DNA of 64,000 bases from Sulfurospirillum sp036802865 (GCF_036802865.1 NZ_DAIRVK010000001.1:124001-188000); one strand, 5' to 3'; shown: positions 41,940 through 52,588, numbered from the stretch's first letter. A program made the numbers and translations. The notes: generated from the letters alone by a model not told the origin.

Positions 41940-43796
41940 ATGGAAAAATATCTTTATACAGCACTTTTTGCACCTTTGATCAGCTCTTTGTTTGTCGCCT
42001 TCTTTGCGGCACGTCCAAAGATGCTTTTTACGGGTATTGTTGCTTCTTTACTTATCGCTATTTCTATGATTGCATCGTTTATTTTGCTCATTGATGTCAA
42101 TACCTATGGACCGTTACATGTCACGATGATGGATTGGATCGCAGCGGGTAACTTGGAGATTCCATTTGGCTTTGTTGTTGATGAAGTCTCTGTCATTATG
42201 ATGGTCACGGTAACACTCGTTTCAACGATTGTTCATATTTATTCTATTGGTTATATGGACCATGATAAGAGCTTTAACCGCTTTTTCTCTTACCTCTCAG
42301 CATTTGTTTTCTCAATGATGATTTTGGTGATGAGCGATAACTTTGTCGGTCTTTTCATTGGATGGGAAGGTGTGGGGCTTTGTTCATGGTTACTCATTGG
42401 TTTTTGGTATCATAAACATTCTGCTTCATGGGCAGCCAATGAAGCATTTATTATGAACCGAATTGCCGATCTTGGAATGCTGATGGGACTTTTTCTTATC
42501 TATTGGAATGTAGGTTCATTCCAATATGATGATGTGTTTGCAAGCGTTAAAGGTATGGATCCTGTGCTGCTTGCAACGATCGGTATATTTTTATTTATTG
42601 GTGCAATGGGTAAATCAGCACAGTTCCCACTGCATACATGGCTTGCAGATGCGATGGAAGGTCCAACACCTGTTTCAGCACTCATCCATGCCGCAACGAT
42701 GGTAACAGCGGGTGTTTATCTCGTCATTCGTTGTGGAGAGCTTTACAGCCTTATTCCAGAAGTGGGCTTTGCTATCGCTTCTTTGGGAGCTTTTGTAGCT
42801 GTCTTTGCTGCATCTATGGCACTGGTTAATAATGATCTTAAACGTATTATTGCTTACTCAACACTATCACAATTAGGCTATATGTTTGTTGCAGCAGGAT
42901 TAGGTGCTTATTGGATAGCCCTGTTTCACTTGATGACACATGCTTTCTTTAAATCACTTCTGTTCTTAGGTGCTGGTAACGTTATGCATGCGATGCACGA
43001 TGAACTCAACATCAAAAAGATGGGTGGGCTTTATGGTTCAATGAAAGCAACGGCTATTTTGATGAGTGTCGCTTCGGTGGCATTGGCTGGAATCTATCCG
43101 TTTGCAGGTTTCTTTTCTAAAGATAAAATCTTGGAAGTTGCCTTTAGTGAAGGTGCATATTTCCTTTGGTTTGCACTTTTCATAGGTGCTGGACTTACAG
43201 CATTTTACAGCTTCCGTTTGGTAATGCTCGTTTTCTTTGGTGAAAAAGAGTACGTTAAATACGGTGTACATCCTCACGAAGCGCAACCGTTTGTGATTTA
43301 TGCATTGCTTCCATTGGGACTTTTAGCCGTTATCGCTGGATTTTTTGAGCATACTTTTGAAGGATTTGTTACACGTCTTTTAGCCCAATACGAAATTCAC
43401 ATTGAGCATGGAACAGAAGCGCTACTTATTGCAGGGACATTGGGTATTGCAATCAGCGGTATATCATTTGCAGTTTTTATGTACCGACGTGGAGGTTTTT
43501 CAAAATCATGGGAAGAGAGTATGGGGTATAAATTATTGAGTAATCAATACTATATTCCGAAACTTTATGAGCTTTATATTATGCGACCATTTACCTCTCT
43601 TGCAAGGTTTGCATGGTTAAAAATAGATACAAAAATTGTAGACTTTACGGTAGATTTGATCGCTAGGATAGTTTATTCAACAGGGCAAAATGCCAGAAAG
43701 ATGCAAAGTGGAAATCTCTCTGATATGCTTAGATGGATGATTGTAGGTATGATTGTTTTACTTGCACTCGCAATTTTTTATAGACCAATGGTGTAG
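41940..43796 (+). CDS. nuoL: Complex I subunit L
   Basis: 618 residues, antiporter-like proton channel with about 16 helices and a long C-terminal lateral helix. Signature LFIGWEGVGLCSWLLIGFW and the channel lysine segment FPLHTWLADAMEGPTPVSAL. Starts 2 bases after nuoK. Confidence 0.97.
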   Translation: MEKYLYTALFAPLISSLFVAFFAARPKMLFTGIVASLLIAISMIASFILLIDVNTYGPLHVTMMDWIAAGNLEIPFGFVVDEVSVIMMVTVTLVSTIVHIYSIGYMDHDKSFNRFFSYLSAFVFSMMILVMSDNFVGLFIGWEGVGLCSWLLIGFWYHKHSASWAANEAFIMNRIADLGMLMGLFLIYWNVGSFQYDDVFASVKGMDPVLLATIGIFLFIGAMGKSAQFPLHTWLADAMEGPTPVSALIHAATMVTAGVYLVIRCGELYSLIPEVGFAIASLGAFVAVFAASMALVNNDLKRIIAYSTLSQLGYMFVAAGLGAYWIALFHLMTHAFFKSLLFLGAGNVMHAMHDELNIKKMGGLYGSMKATAILMSVASVALAGIYPFAGFFSKDKILEVAFSEGAYFLWFALFIGAGLTAFYSFRLVMLVFFGEKEYVKYGVHPHEAQPFVIYALLPLGLLAVIAGFFEHTFEGFVTRLLAQYEIHIEHGTEALLIAGTLGIAISGISFAVFMYRRGGFSKSWEESMGYKLLSNQYYIPKLYELYIMRPFTSLARFAWLKIDTKIVDFTVDLIARIVYSTGQNARKMQSGNLSDMLRWMIVGMIVLLALAIFYRPMV

Positions 43797-43805
43797 GGGC
43801 AGGGC

Positions 43806-45332
43806 ATGGAACATATTTTATCACTTCTTGTATTTTTCCCAGCGATGGCTGGACTCTTAGGCTTTTTGGTCACAAAAGAGAGTATTAGAGCATATGGCAT
43901 TAGTGTAACGGCTATTGAATTTTTTCTCTCCATTGTTTTATGGATTGGATTTGATGGCTCAAATGCAGGCTATCAGTTTGTCGAGTATTATCCTTTTATC
44001 CCAAGTTATGGGATGAGTTATTACCTTGGAGTGGACGGTATTTCACTTTTCTTGGTTATTTTATCAACATTTATAACGATGATTGCATTTATTGCTCTGA
44101 GCATTAAAAATGAGATTAAAAATTTGATTATCTCGGTTCTTTTCTTAGAAATGACAATGGTAGGCGTTTTCGTGATCTTAGATGTTGTTTGGTTTTATGC
44201 GTTCTGGGAGCTTTCTCTTGTCCCTATGCTTTATATTATTGGTGCATGGGGAAGTGCAAACCGTATGTATGCGTCTATCAAGTTTTTTCTTTATACGTTT
44301 GCAGGCTCTGTTCTAATGTTAGTAGGCATCTTGTATATGAGCTTTTTATACCATGAAGCAACAGGTATTTGGAGCTTTTCATTGCCGGATTGGTATCTAT
44401 TACAAATTCCATTTCCAACACAGTTATGGCTTTTTGGAGCGTTCTTTTTAGCATTTGCCATTAAAGTTCCTATGTTTCCTTTTCATACATGGCTACCTTA
44501 TGCCCATGGTCAAGCACCAACGATTGGTTCGATAATTCTAGCAGCCGTTCTTCTTAAAATGGGGAGCTATGGTTTTGTTCGTTTTTCATTGCCACTTTTT
44601 CCTGACGCTTCAGTTTATTTCCTTATTCCTGTGGCAACCATTTGTATTATCATGGTCATTTACGCAGCGATGATAGCGTATGCACAAGAAGATATGAAAC
44701 AGGTCATTGCTTACAGTTCGATTTCTCATATGGGGATTGTTATCCTTGGAACTTTTGCTATGAATGCAGAAGGCATTACAGGCTCAATTTTCCTTATGCT
44801 GAGCCACGGTATTGTGAGCGGAGCACTGTTTATGTTAGTGGGTGTTATTTACGATAGGCGCCATACAAAACTGATGAGCGACTTTGGGGGACTGGCCTCT
44901 GTGATGCCAAATTTTGCAACGATTTATGGCATTATGCTTATGGCTTCCGTAGGACTTCCTTTAACCATAGGGTTTGTGGGTGAGTTTTTGTCACTTGCAG
45001 GCTTTTACCGCATCAGTTGGGTGATGACATTGTTTGCAGGAACCGGCATTATCTTAGGTGCTGTTTATATGCTTGTTTTATATAAAAAATCATTCTTTGG
45101 TCAAGTGGTTCATGAAGAAAACAAAACGCTTCAAGATCTCAATGCAAAAGAGCTTACAGCACTTATTCCACTTGTAGCGCTTGTAGCTATTTTGGGTGTT
45201 TATCCGAAACCAGTGCTTAGTGTCATTGATATGAGTGTCCAAAAAATGCTGGTTCTTATGGATCAAAAAGCTATTGAGCAGAGCACAAAAGACCTTATTA
45301 TGAAAGCCAACACCATAGGAGGAACACACTAA
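43806..45332 (+). CDS. nuoM: Complex I subunit M
   Basis: 508 residues, second antiporter-like channel subunit. Contains FWELSLVPMLYIIG and VPMFPFHTWLPYAHGQAPT. Its stop codon shares a base with the nuoN start (TAATG). Confidence 0.97.
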   Translation: MEHILSLLVFFPAMAGLLGFLVTKESIRAYGISVTAIEFFLSIVLWIGFDGSNAGYQFVEYYPFIPSYGMSYYLGVDGISLFLVILSTFITMIAFIALSIKNEIKNLIISVLFLEMTMVGVFVILDVVWFYAFWELSLVPMLYIIGAWGSANRMYASIKFFLYTFAGSVLMLVGILYMSFLYHEATGIWSFSLPDWYLLQIPFPTQLWLFGAFFLAFAIKVPMFPFHTWLPYAHGQAPTIGSIILAAVLLKMGSYGFVRFSLPLFPDASVYFLIPVATICIIMVIYAAMIAYAQEDMKQVIAYSSISHMGIVILGTFAMNAEGITGSIFLMLSHGIVSGALFMLVGVIYDRRHTKLMSDFGGLASVMPNFATIYGIMLMASVGLPLTIGFVGEFLSLAGFYRISWVMTLFAGTGIILGAVYMLVLYKKSFFGQVVHEENKTLQDLNAKELTALIPLVALVAILGVYPKPVLSVIDMSVQKMLVLMDQKAIEQSTKDLIMKANTIGGTH

Positions 45333-46819
45333 TGTTAGAGCCTATCTCAATTGATGTTTTAAGCCTCAATTTACCAGCCCTTCTTCCTATGGCAATATTA
45401 ACGGTTGGTGCATTGGCAGTTATATGTGCTGACTTAGCAGTAAAAGGGTTAAATCGTAGTTTTTTAACAATGATTACTGTACTGTTTATTATTTTAGATT
45501 TTGGAGCGGTTCTTGGATACAATGGACCGACACGTGGATTTTTTGATGTGCTATTGGTTGATGGTATTTCAATTATTGCACAAGTCATTATATTGGTAGC
45601 ATCTGCTTTCTTCTTGCCTTTATCACTGAGCCATCGTCATTTTAGAGAGTTCAGAATGGCAGAGTTCTATGCGCTCTTTATGTTTATGATCGTAGGTTTT
45701 CAGTTTATGGTCGTAAGCGATAATCTTATTTTGATCTTTATAGGGTTGGAAACATCAAGCCTCGCACTTTATACACTCATTGCTATGCATAATCGTGCTA
45801 AAGCGTTTGAAGCAGCCATTAAATACTTTACGATGGGTGCATTGGCCGCAGGTTTTTACGGGATGTCAGCGCTAATTTTTTATGCATTAACGGGTAGTGT
45901 AGAGATTCATCAAATTGAAAAAGTTTTGATGCAAAACCACTTTGAACCACTCATTGGTGTGCTTTCTGCAACAGTCTTTATGCTAGGAGCGCTTGGTTTC
46001 AAACTCTCCTTAGTACCATCGCATACATGGACACCGGATGTGTATGAAGGCAGTTCAGCTCCACTTGCAGGTTATATGTCTGTTGTTCCAAAAATCGCAG
46101 GTTTTGTGGTTGCAATGCGTCTGTTTGAGATGCTCGTTTTCTCAGGTGTTGTTTGGTTAGAACATATTTTATATATTGCAGTCGTTCTTACAATGACACT
46201 TGCTAACCTTACCGCATTGGTACAAGAAGATGTGAAGAGGATGTTAGCATTCAGTTCCATTTCGCATGCTGGATTTATGATGGCAGCAATTTTAATTGGT
46301 TCAACCCAAGCCAATACAGCACTCTTTTTATATTGGACGCTTTTTATGTTTACCAATTTAGGTGCTTTTACCATGCTCTGGATTGTAAGACATCGTGAAA
46401 ATCTTTGGGATGAACGTTACCAACATCCGTATACAAAGTTTTCAGGACTTGTAAAAATTATGCCAACGACAGCTACGATTATGGGTATTTTTATGTTCGC
46501 GCTTGCAGGAATGCCTCCATTTTCTGTCTTTTGGGGTAAGCTTTATCTCATTAGTGCGGCAATTAACAGTGAGTTTATTTTCTTAGCAGTGATTATTGCG
46601 TTGAACAGTGCGATTGCCGTTTATTACTACATGAAATTGGTCATTTATATGTTTTTAAAAGAACCAGTTACCGCAGATGCTAGACTCTATGCAACCAACG
46701 CATCAACACCGCTCAAAGTTATTGTAGGTGTTGCCGCGATTATCACGATGTTTGCTATCGTATTTGTCGAACCTTTATTAACGATTATCACGAAGTACGT
46801 TACTGCCAGTGGTTTTTAA
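45332..46819 (+). CDS. nuoN: Complex I subunit N
   Basis: 495 residues, third antiporter-like channel. Contains FIGLETSSLALYTLIA and the region KLSLVPSHTWTPDVYEGSSAP. Last gene of the operon; a strong terminator overlaps its stop. Confidence 0.97.
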   Translation: MLEPISIDVLSLNLPALLPMAILTVGALAVICADLAVKGLNRSFLTMITVLFIILDFGAVLGYNGPTRGFFDVLLVDGISIIAQVIILVASAFFLPLSLSHRHFREFRMAEFYALFMFMIVGFQFMVVSDNLILIFIGLETSSLALYTLIAMHNRAKAFEAAIKYFTMGALAAGFYGMSALIFYALTGSVEIHQIEKVLMQNHFEPLIGVLSATVFMLGALGFKLSLVPSHTWTPDVYEGSSAPLAGYMSVVPKIAGFVVAMRLFEMLVFSGVVWLEHILYIAVVLTMTLANLTALVQEDVKRMLAFSSISHAGFMMAAILIGSTQANTALFLYWTLFMFTNLGAFTMLWIVRHRENLWDERYQHPYTKFSGLVKIMPTTATIMGIFMFALAGMPPFSVFWGKLYLISAAINSEFIFLAVIIALNSAIAVYYYMKLVIYMFLKEPVTADARLYATNASTPLKVIVGVAAIITMFAIVFVEPLLTIITKYVTASGF

Positions 46820-46845
46820 ATAAGGGGTGAAAAACCCCTTATTTT
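46818..46845 (+). terminator. Intrinsic terminator of the nuo operon
   Basis: AAATAAGGGGT (46818-46828) with ACCCCTTATTT (46834-46844), 11-bp stem, 5-base loop. The stem runs into TTTT and ends in the promoter of the next gene. Confidence 0.8.
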
Positions 46846-46847
46846 GC

Positions 46848-46853
46848 TATAAT
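46848..46853 (+). promoter_or_regulatory. Extended -10 immediately before the TPR gene
   Basis: TATAAT in TTTTGCTATAATG, a near-perfect extended -10. The probable start codon is only 7 bases downstream, so a transcript from it would have little or no leader. Confidence 0.55.
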
Positions 46854-46859
46854 GTAGGT

Positions 46860-49256
46860 ATGAAATATTTTTTAATCTTCCTTTTAGCATCGGTACAACT
46901 TTCTGCGCTGGAGATTATTTTAAACAGCGGTAAAGAGAGCAAAGTAAACTATGCAATCTTACATGTCATTGACGCGAAGCCTTTTGGGTGTCAAACTATC
47001 CCTGATGCACTTGATAAAAAACATTATATTTGCAAAATCAGCCGCCCCATGAATAAACCAATAGAATCTAAAAAAATGAAGCTTGCGGAGCTTGATTTTT
47101 ACGAAAAAGATGGTGAATTTTACGTTACGGTAGAACCTAAAGTCGATTCAAAGTTGATCCCTGTGGAAGAGAGTTTGTATTTAAACAGCGAAATTTTAAC
47201 GAAACCACAAGAAAAACGTTACACACATTGGACAATTTTACTTCAAGAAAAACCTCTTTATGAAGAAAAAGATGTTCGTGATGGACTTGATTTTTCTGTG
47301 GAGTTTCCCAAATATCAAAAACCTTATATAGGGGCATTGGATCTTAATGGTGCACCTATTTCTTATGCACAGAGCAAAGATATTCCACTTTATTTAGACA
47401 TCAAGCAAGAGTATGAAAGTGGCTATTATGACAGTGTTGTCAAAGATGTCAAACGTGTCTTAACGCTTTTCCCTAACTCTATTTTTCGCAGCGAATTAGA
47501 TCTTTATCATATGCGTGCAATGGATAAAATCCTCACCACTAAAGGAGAAGATGGCGCAGAGAACATGGGATTTAATGATAGTGATATTATCAATGTTGGG
47601 AAAAGATGGACGAAAGAGTTTGCAAGCGATGAAAATATTCCTGAAGTTTTAATGATGATGACAAAAGCCTACATTAAAACAGGTTCTAAGTCTGATGCAA
47701 ATTATTTCATTGATATTTTGGTAAATGAACATCCTGATAGCCTTTTTACTAAAAGAGCCATTTTATTGTATGCAGATAACCTCTTCCTAAAAAAAGAGAA
47801 AGATAAAGCCATGAAGCTTTACTTAGATGTTCTCTACAGCGCTCAAGATCTTGACATAGCCTCAGAAGCAGCAATTCGTTTGAGTGATCATCAAATGGAT
47901 GCAGGTAAAATGAAAGAAGCCAAAGAGTATTTACTCAAAGTTCTCAATGTTAATGCGCAATTTCTTTTAAAAGACAAAGATGCAAGTTATAAATTAGCAC
48001 GTCGGCTTTTTGAGCATAAACTCTATGATTTAGCGGCTAAAATTACTGATTTACTCCTCGAAAAGACACCTAAAAAAGGTGAAAATCGAGAGTTACTGCT
48101 CAAAGAGAGTGGTGATTGGCATGCAAAGGCCAATGAGGTAGAAGCAGCGCATGCACGTTATCAAGAGTATTTAGCTGATTATAAAAACAGTGGCGATTAT
48201 GTGCAAGAAGTTACAGAGAGTTTGGATGAACTCTTTTTTAAATTGAACGAGAATAATGAGACAAAGCTTGCTAACTATTATGATAAATTGATAGAAAATT
48301 ATAATAATGAAATTGGGCAAAAAGCATTGCTTGAGAAAGCAAAATTATTGCTTAAGCAACAACGTTTTGAAGAGGTTCTAGCCCTCCAAAATGAGCTTGG
48401 GAAAGTTCCTGATCGGTATGAAATTAAACCAGAAGAGCTTATTTATGGTGCAGCAAAATCACTAGCATTGCAAAAACTACAAAAAGACGAATGCCAAACA
48501 GTCGTAGGACTGATTGAAGAGTATAAGCTTCAAATCAATGAGTCAGAATACGAAGAAAAGCTTTATAAATGTTTTGTAAGGGTGTCACGTTTTGATCGAG
48601 CACAAGAGATTTCAAGTCCCCATCTTAAAGATATTTCTTTGCAGAGTCGTTATGCGTGGGCACAAAAAGAGGTACAAGTTCTCTATATGATGGGAAAATA
48701 TAAAGAGGTCATTGGCTTTAAAGAAGATTTAAAAACGCTTTCATTTTCATTGAGAGAGAAGATTGGATTAGAGACAATTCGTGATCTTTTCTTTTCATTT
48801 ATTAAACTCAAAAATAGTGAAGGAGCAACGTCACTTGCGGAGAGTATTAAAATTTTGTATCCTGATGAAGCAAGTAATTTAGACATTTATTATGAAATTG
48901 TTAAAATGGCTGGGGATACAAAAAATGATCTTTTACTTGTTACGTACGCCCAAGCATCAATCGAGATGCAAAAGAAGTTTAAATCCAGTGCATTGACACC
49001 TGTGGTTGAGTTTAGTTACATAGATGCACTAAAGCGTTTGGAAAGAGATGCGGAAGCATTAAAAATTGCAGAATCTTTGATGCCGATAAACTTAGGAAAC
49101 AAAGATAAAATACGACTTTTCTATCAAGCTGGAGAACTTAGCTTGAAACTGAAAGAGAATGCAAAAGCCAAAGAGTATTTTACGCAATGCGTCGCTATCC
49201 AAGACAACAGTTCATGGAAAAATATTTGCCAACAAAATCTTGATTTATTGCTTTAA
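46860..49256 (+). CDS. Large exported tetratricopeptide-repeat protein
   Basis: 798 residues. Signal peptide (about 1-16, ending QLSA), an N-terminal beta-rich segment (about 20-150) containing paired Cys (GCQTIP and YICK), then a long all-helical stretch with many TPR-like repeats (for example AKAYIKTGSKSDANYFIDIL and AIRLSDHQMDAGKMKEAKEYL) to the C-terminus. I infer a periplasmic scaffold for protein-protein contacts. I recall similar large TPR proteins in Campylobacterota, without a known function. I start at MKYFLIFLL, not at an in-frame ATG 33 bases upstream that precedes the promoter. Confidence 0.85.
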   Translation: MKYFLIFLLASVQLSALEIILNSGKESKVNYAILHVIDAKPFGCQTIPDALDKKHYICKISRPMNKPIESKKMKLAELDFYEKDGEFYVTVEPKVDSKLIPVEESLYLNSEILTKPQEKRYTHWTILLQEKPLYEEKDVRDGLDFSVEFPKYQKPYIGALDLNGAPISYAQSKDIPLYLDIKQEYESGYYDSVVKDVKRVLTLFPNSIFRSELDLYHMRAMDKILTTKGEDGAENMGFNDSDIINVGKRWTKEFASDENIPEVLMMMTKAYIKTGSKSDANYFIDILVNEHPDSLFTKRAILLYADNLFLKKEKDKAMKLYLDVLYSAQDLDIASEAAIRLSDHQMDAGKMKEAKEYLLKVLNVNAQFLLKDKDASYKLARRLFEHKLYDLAAKITDLLLEKTPKKGENRELLLKESGDWHAKANEVEAAHARYQEYLADYKNSGDYVQEVTESLDELFFKLNENNETKLANYYDKLIENYNNEIGQKALLEKAKLLLKQQRFEEVLALQNELGKVPDRYEIKPEELIYGAAKSLALQKLQKDECQTVVGLIEEYKLQINESEYEEKLYKCFVRVSRFDRAQEISSPHLKDISLQSRYAWAQKEVQVLYMMGKYKEVIGFKEDLKTLSFSLREKIGLETIRDLFFSFIKLKNSEGATSLAESIKILYPDEASNLDIYYEIVKMAGDTKNDLLLVTYAQASIEMQKKFKSSALTPVVEFSYIDALKRLERDAEALKIAESLMPINLGNKDKIRLFYQAGELSLKLKENAKAKEYFTQCVAIQDNSSWKNICQQNLDLLL

Positions 49257-50671
49257 AAAAGTATCGATTTTATCTCGCAAAATGCATCCATAGAGTATCT
49301 TCCACCCATTCTTCCCAGTCCTGATTGTTTCATGCCTCCAAAGGGCGGATGTTTAGCTTTGGATGAGCTTGTATTAATTAAAACCCTTCCACTTCTTATC
49401 TGTTTTGCAAATTCAAGTGCTTTGGTCTCATTGTTTGAAAAAACATATGCTGACAGTCCAAAAATAGTATTGTTTGCCATGACAAGGGCTTCTTGTTCAC
49501 TCTCATACGGTAAGACACATAGTACGGGTCCAAATATCTCTTCTTGAACAATTTTTAAAGTTTGATTATGACATATAAAAACGGTTGGCTTTACAAAATA
49601 TCCTTTGTCAAATCCCTCAACCTTTCCGAGACCTCCGCACAAAAGTTTTGCACCATCGTCAATACCACTTTTGATGTAGGATTGCACGGTATTAAACTGT
49701 GTTAAATTGATCATTGGCCCAATCTGCGTTTCTTTATCTTTTGGATCACCTATTTTGAGTCTGTTGATATGTTCAATGAGTAAACGTTCTACTTCCGCAA
49801 GCTTTGATTGTGGAACTAAAAGTCTACTGCCCGCGTGACAAGCTTGACCACTATTGCTATAAGCACTGCTTAAAACATGAGGAATAACTTCTTGCAAATT
49901 GGCATCTTCTAACAGGATGGTTGGCGATTTGCCACCAAGTTCTAGTGTCATACGCTTGATTGTTTTTGCAGAGTTTTCAAAAATTATTTTTCCTGTTTTT
50001 GTACTTCCTATAAACGAGATTGCATTGACCAAAGGGTGTTTTGTTAAGACATTACCCACAACGTCACCTGTTCCATGCACGACATTGACAACTCCTTTTG
50101 GGACATTTGCTCTATGCAGGCACTCTAGAAAAGCTTCTGTTTCAAGAGCATTAAATTCGCTTGGTTTAATAACAAGTGTACAACCAAGTGCAATAGCAGG
50201 AGCAATATTGCTACACAGGTGAGCTAAGTTTGCATTCCAAGGAATGATAACGCCGATAACACCAACACCTTCTTTGATGGTTATAGAATCAGCGTCTTTT
50301 TTTACAAAATCATAATGTTTAAGTTCTTCTTTGATTGTTAAAAAGAGATTGATAGCGTTTTTAGTTCTTCTTTTTGTTGTCATAATCGTTGCACCAAATT
50401 CTAAAACAGCAAGATCAATTAAGATATCCTCTTGTTGTAGGAGCTCATCATGGATACGCTGTAAAATGTTCATTCTCTCATCGATTGATGTTTTTGAAAA
50501 CGATTCAAACGCATGTGCAGCACATTCTATTGCTTCATTCATTTCAGGAGGGGTACTCAAATATATTTGAGCAATATTTTCTTCTGTTGTAGGATTTTTA
50601 AGCGTTAAACTCTCGGTAGAATTAATTTTTTTAAATTCTCCATTGATGTAATTTTGATTAATTGTTTTCAT
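49253..50671 (-). CDS. NAD(P)-dependent aldehyde dehydrogenase
   Basis: 472 residues. Full ALDH fold with catalytic Cys in NSGQACHAGSR, general base Glu in LELGGKSP, oxyanion Asn in IPWNANLAH, and C-terminal PPFGGMKQSGLGR. It oxidises an aldehyde to a carboxylic acid in the cytoplasm; substrate unknown. It lies 17 bases downstream of miaA on the same strand and overlaps the convergent TPR gene by four bases. Confidence 0.93.
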   Translation of the reverse strand: MKTINQNYINGEFKKINSTESLTLKNPTTEENIAQIYLSTPPEMNEAIECAAHAFESFSKTSIDERMNILQRIHDELLQQEDILIDLAVLEFGATIMTTKRRTKNAINLFLTIKEELKHYDFVKKDADSITIKEGVGVIGVIIPWNANLAHLCSNIAPAIALGCTLVIKPSEFNALETEAFLECLHRANVPKGVVNVVHGTGDVVGNVLTKHPLVNAISFIGSTKTGKIIFENSAKTIKRMTLELGGKSPTILLEDANLQEVIPHVLSSAYSNSGQACHAGSRLLVPQSKLAEVERLLIEHINRLKIGDPKDKETQIGPMINLTQFNTVQSYIKSGIDDGAKLLCGGLGKVEGFDKGYFVKPTVFICHNQTLKIVQEEIFGPVLCVLPYESEQEALVMANNTIFGLSAYVFSNNETKALEFAKQIRSGRVLINTSSSKAKHPPFGGMKQSGLGRMGGRYSMDAFCEIKSILF

Positions 50672-50688
50672 TTATACTACCTGTATGA

Positions 50689-51585
50689 TTATGATTTAAA
50701 GTAAGTTTCAATGGCACAAAAAAGATGTGCAGTGTCATCTTTGATGTGCTGTGGAAATTGTGAAGCGTTAAAAGTGCGTTGACGCTTTGCAAGATGAAGT
50801 GTGTTGAAGGTAATACGTTCTTCAAGCCCTAGAATTTTGAATTTTCCATCAAAATAATCCAATACCTCTTTGATCCCAATAGCTTTCATACATTGCGGTG
50901 CTCTGCTATAGTGCTTTTCCAAATAAAATATTTCATCAATAAGTCCAGATTCTATCATTATTTTTGAGCGCAGAGCAATTTTCTGAGCTAATGTCTCTTT
51001 GGGTATATCGATTTCAAACAAAACAACATCTTTAATAATAGGTTCTTGCTTGGCGTGTATGAGGTAGGTTGAAGGTACCTCATTTGTCGTTAAAAAAATC
51101 TCCAGCCATTTTTCAATTCTGTAACGATCGGTAGAAGCAATTTTGCGTGCAAAGGTATTATCATGCTCTTTAACTAAAGCATACGAAGCTTCCAAATCAA
51201 GCAGTTGCTGGTCAATTTGTTCTTTTATCGGTGAGGATATTTCAGGTTTGAAACTAAGACCTTCCATCATTGCTTTAAGATAAAAACCTGTCCCACCCAC
51301 AATAATAAGGTTTTTTTCATCACGTAAAGATGCCTCATTGGCTTCTTTATAAAGATCAAAAAACATGGTGACATCAAAGTGCTCACTTGGAAGAAGGACA
51401 TCCATTCCAAAATGGTGTACGCTTTGTCGTTCTATTGGGGTTGGTTTGGCAGAAGCAATATCAATCTCTTTGTAGATACTCAGTGAATCAAGTGATAAAA
51501 TATGGGCGTTATACTTTAGAGCAAGTTCTATGGAAAGAGCTGTTTTGCCTGAAGCGGTTGGTCCTAAAATAGCGATTGTTTTCAA
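50689..51585 (-). CDS. miaA: tRNA dimethylallyltransferase
   Basis: 298 residues. P-loop GPTASGKTALSIELA at the N-terminus, then DSLSIYKEIDIASAKPT, VGGTGFYLKAMM and QRTFNASQFP, all MiaA landmarks (DSxxxYxxxxIxTAKP, GGTGxYxxA). It attaches a dimethylallyl group to A37 of tRNAs reading UNN codons. First gene of a two-gene unit with the aldehyde dehydrogenase. Confidence 0.96.
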   Translation of the reverse strand: MKTIAILGPTASGKTALSIELALKYNAHILSLDSLSIYKEIDIASAKPTPIERQSVHHFGMDVLLPSEHFDVTMFFDLYKEANEASLRDEKNLIIVGGTGFYLKAMMEGLSFKPEISSPIKEQIDQQLLDLEASYALVKEHDNTFARKIASTDRYRIEKWLEIFLTTNEVPSTYLIHAKQEPIIKDVVLFEIDIPKETLAQKIALRSKIMIESGLIDEIFYLEKHYSRAPQCMKAIGIKEVLDYFDGKFKILGLEERITFNTLHLAKRQRTFNASQFPQHIKDDTAHLFCAIETYFKS

Positions 51586-51716
51586 TGAGTTTCTCTTACA
51601 TGAAGTCTGTGCACAACGTGTACTTTTAAGTTTTTTAGCGGTGCTGTACGTGCAATTATAACACTTTTAAAGGGTTTTGTTGTAAAATCAAGCTATCTTA
51701 AACGTAAAGGTTAGTA

Positions 51717-52586
51717 TTGCAACAACTCTGGCTAAAACTCAAAGATATTAGCGATTTAATCGTCTTTAAACACTCTGTTTTCGCACTTCCATTTATTTTT
51801 GTAGCAATGATCGTCTCTTCCAAAGCAATCAATGGCACAATGTGGTTTGGATTTAAACTTTTAATTTTAGGACTCTTAGCAGCAGTGAGTGCTCGCAACT
51901 TTGCGATGGCATTCAATCGTTACGCAGATCGTGACATTGATAAATACAATCCAAGAACGGCTAATCGCCCAAGTGTGGATGGCAGAATTGGCACAACCAA
52001 TATGCAACTCTTTATTGTCCTTAATGCACTTGTTTTCATAGGTGTAGCCTATATGATTAATGATCTTGCATTTTATCTCAGTGTGCCTATTTTAGTTATA
52101 TTAGGTGGGTATTCGCTCTTTAAACGTTTCTCTCCGTATGCACACTTAGTGCTGGGTGTTTCTTTAGGGCTTGCACCTATTGCAGGTGTTGTAGCGATAC
52201 AAGAGTTTATACCTTTGTGGTCGATATTACTCTCGGTTGGTGTTATGTATTGGGTTGCAGGGTTTGATTTGCTCTATTCATTGCAAGATATGGAGTATGA
52301 TAAAGCCAATGGGCTTTTCTCGATACCTTCACGTTTTGGTCAAGATGCAACGTTTTTCATTTCACGTCTTTTTCATGCTCAAACCGTACTTTTTTGGTTA
52401 CTCTTTGTCATCAGTGCTGAACTGGGTTTCTTTGCCTATGTTGGCGTTGTTATATCTGCAGTAGTACTCTTTTTTGAACACCGAATCGTCCTTAAAGATT
52501 TTTCCAAAATTGATCGTGCTTTCTTTACGCTCAATGGCTACTTGGGTGTTATTTTTTTCGCACTTATTTTCTTAGATAGGATTTGA
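51717..52586 (+). CDS. mqnP: UbiA-type prenyltransferase of menaquinone synthesis (MqnP)
   Basis: 289 residues, eight or nine membrane helices. The two Asp-rich motifs are NRYADRDIDKYNPRT (with RPxVDGRI following) and YSLQDMEYDKANG. UbiA-type enzymes attach a prenyl chain to an aromatic ring. Campylobacterota make menaquinone by the futalosine path, in which this homologue is MqnP, so I use that name; ubiA is the traditional label. TTG start with AAAGG six bases before. Confidence 0.9.
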   Translation: MQQLWLKLKDISDLIVFKHSVFALPFIFVAMIVSSKAINGTMWFGFKLLILGLLAAVSARNFAMAFNRYADRDIDKYNPRTANRPSVDGRIGTTNMQLFIVLNALVFIGVAYMINDLAFYLSVPILVILGGYSLFKRFSPYAHLVLGVSLGLAPIAGVVAIQEFIPLWSILLSVGVMYWVAGFDLLYSLQDMEYDKANGLFSIPSRFGQDATFFISRLFHAQTVLFWLLFVISAELGFFAYVGVVISAVVLFFEHRIVLKDFSKIDRAFFTLNGYLGVIFFALIFLDRI

Positions 52587-52588
52587 GA

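Noticed and set aside
51586..51716. Intergenic gap considered for a small RNA or tRNA
   Set aside because: No cloverleaf, no terminator hairpin and no T-run; only divergent promoter-like AT-rich DNA for miaA and mqnP.
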